NCBI GenBank assembly: GCA_029065305.1 | Contig: JAIEIQ010000219.1 | Coordinates: 1-6,404 of the forward strand | DNA length: 6,404 bases | From: Oscillospiraceae bacterium | GTDB lineage: Bacteria > Bacillota > Clostridia > Oscillospirales > Oscillospiraceae | Reading direction: 5' to 3' | The notes under the pieces: generated by a model | What the model was told of the DNA's origin: nothing | The model's database searches: none | The model's input: the letters and a program-made list of their open reading frames with translations, nothing else | Shown here: piece after piece, positions 6,159 to 6,404 of the stretch | Position numbering within the stretch: the stretch's first letter is position 1 | Layout of the letters: every line of letters begins with the position of its first letter | Program-made: the position numbers and the translations under genes

Positions 6159-6404
6159 TCAAATTTCCGGAATCTGGTCCGGCGTATCCACATCCGCCAG
6201 CTCCTCCGCCGGCGTCTCCAGCAGGAGGAGGCGGTCCCCATGGCGGTGGATGACGGCGCTCCCCCCGGTGTCCCCCTCCAGCTCCAGCAGCTCCGGGAAG
6301 AGATCGGCGGGAAAGACGCAGGGGTTCCCCCGCCGCCCCCCGTGGGCCAGGGCCACGATTTTGTCCGGATGTTCCGCGAACGCGTCCAGGGCCCTCTCCA
6401 CAGA
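6159..6404 (-). CDS. mocA: Molybdenum cofactor cytidylyltransferase, MocA/MobA-like, C-terminal part only
   Basis: C-terminal 81 residues of a MobA-like nucleotidyltransferase; the N-terminal part, with the nucleotide-binding loop, lies beyond the right edge. Visible signatures are GRRGNPCVFPADLFPELL, the following GDTGG, and the end LADVDTPDQIPEI, which is the usual DxDTPxD finish of the MocA/MobA fold. MocA transfers CMP from CTP to molybdopterin, making the cytosine dinucleotide cofactor of xanthine dehydrogenase-type enzymes; MobA makes the guanine form. The neighbouring hydroxylase argues for the MocA role, since the fold alone does not separate the two. A GTG at 6401 is in frame but is an internal valine (SVERALDAF), because the frame stays open to the edge and 80 residues would be far too short for the family. 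The stop is TGA at 6159-6161, 61 bp before the xdh start. Confidence 0.75.
   Translation of the reverse strand, partial: SVERALDAFAEHPDKIVALAHGGRRGNPCVFPADLFPELLELEGDTGGSAVIHRHGDRLLLLETPAEELADVDTPDQIPEI

Noticed and set aside
6098..6241. N-terminal extension of xdh by 48 codons
   Set aside because: The extra residues are Arg/Trp-rich noise overlapping mocA and the promoter. The internal ATG at 6097 has a perfect Shine-Dalgarno and begins exactly at the ferredoxin fold.
3881..6253. A 790-codon open frame on the plus strand opposite xdh
   Set aside because: It lies wholly antisense to a clearly conserved enzyme and is low in complexity (Gly, His, Leu, Pro-rich), with no recognisable domain. 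Long antisense frames are expected where GC-rich third positions suppress stops.
1..6404. CRISPR arrays, tRNA or rRNA genes, insertion sequences and attachment sites
   Set aside because: I looked for regular repeats with spacers, clover-leaf patterns, transposase motifs and terminal inverted repeats on both strands and saw none.

Overview
The window suggests a GC-rich, Gram-positive anaerobe of the Clostridia, probably an Oscillospiraceae-type gut bacterium. The reasons are strong GGAGG-type ribosome binding sites, a 'LAAC' lipoprotein signal typical of clostridial extracytoplasmic proteins, sigma-A promoters with exact 17-bp spacing, an aldo/keto reductase with a ferredoxin tail, and a molybdenum hydroxylase that looks like the clostridial selenium-dependent xanthine dehydrogenase family. 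The taxonomic placement is inference from these traits, not from a marker gene.

Layout, left to right. (1) Positions 1-1136, minus strand: most of a DEAD-box RNA helicase whose C-terminus runs off the left edge. (2) Positions 1137-1460: a divergent intergenic region with one clear sigma-A promoter facing each way and about 160 bp between the two -35 boxes that I cannot assign, containing a perfect GC hairpin. (3) Positions 1461-2339, plus strand: a Met-rich secreted lipoprotein (LppX/DUF6612-like beta-fold, tentative), ended by an intrinsic terminator at 2355-2387. (4) Positions 2394-6404, minus strand: the end of a molybdenum-cofactor cytidylyltransferase gene (mocA-like, cut by the right edge), then a fused [2Fe-2S]/molybdopterin hydroxylase of the xanthine dehydrogenase family, then an aldo/keto reductase with two C-terminal [4Fe-4S] motifs. 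The last two genes overlap by ATGA.

The minus-strand cluster makes biochemical sense. MocA-type enzymes add CMP to molybdopterin to make the cytosine dinucleotide form of the cofactor used by bacterial xanthine dehydrogenase-family hydroxylases, and the hydroxylase is next door. The hydroxylase has both [2Fe-2S] clusters and the Mo domain but no FAD domain, so its electrons must leave through another protein. The iron-sulfur aldo/keto reductase, translationally coupled to it, is a candidate partner but this is not shown. The hydroxylase gene also has its own promoter just after mocA, with a 19-bp inverted repeat (core TGGTAATACCA) between the -10 box and the Shine-Dalgarno. That core fits the TGGT-N3-ACCA operators of FadR-subfamily GntR regulators and is the most testable new signal in the window.
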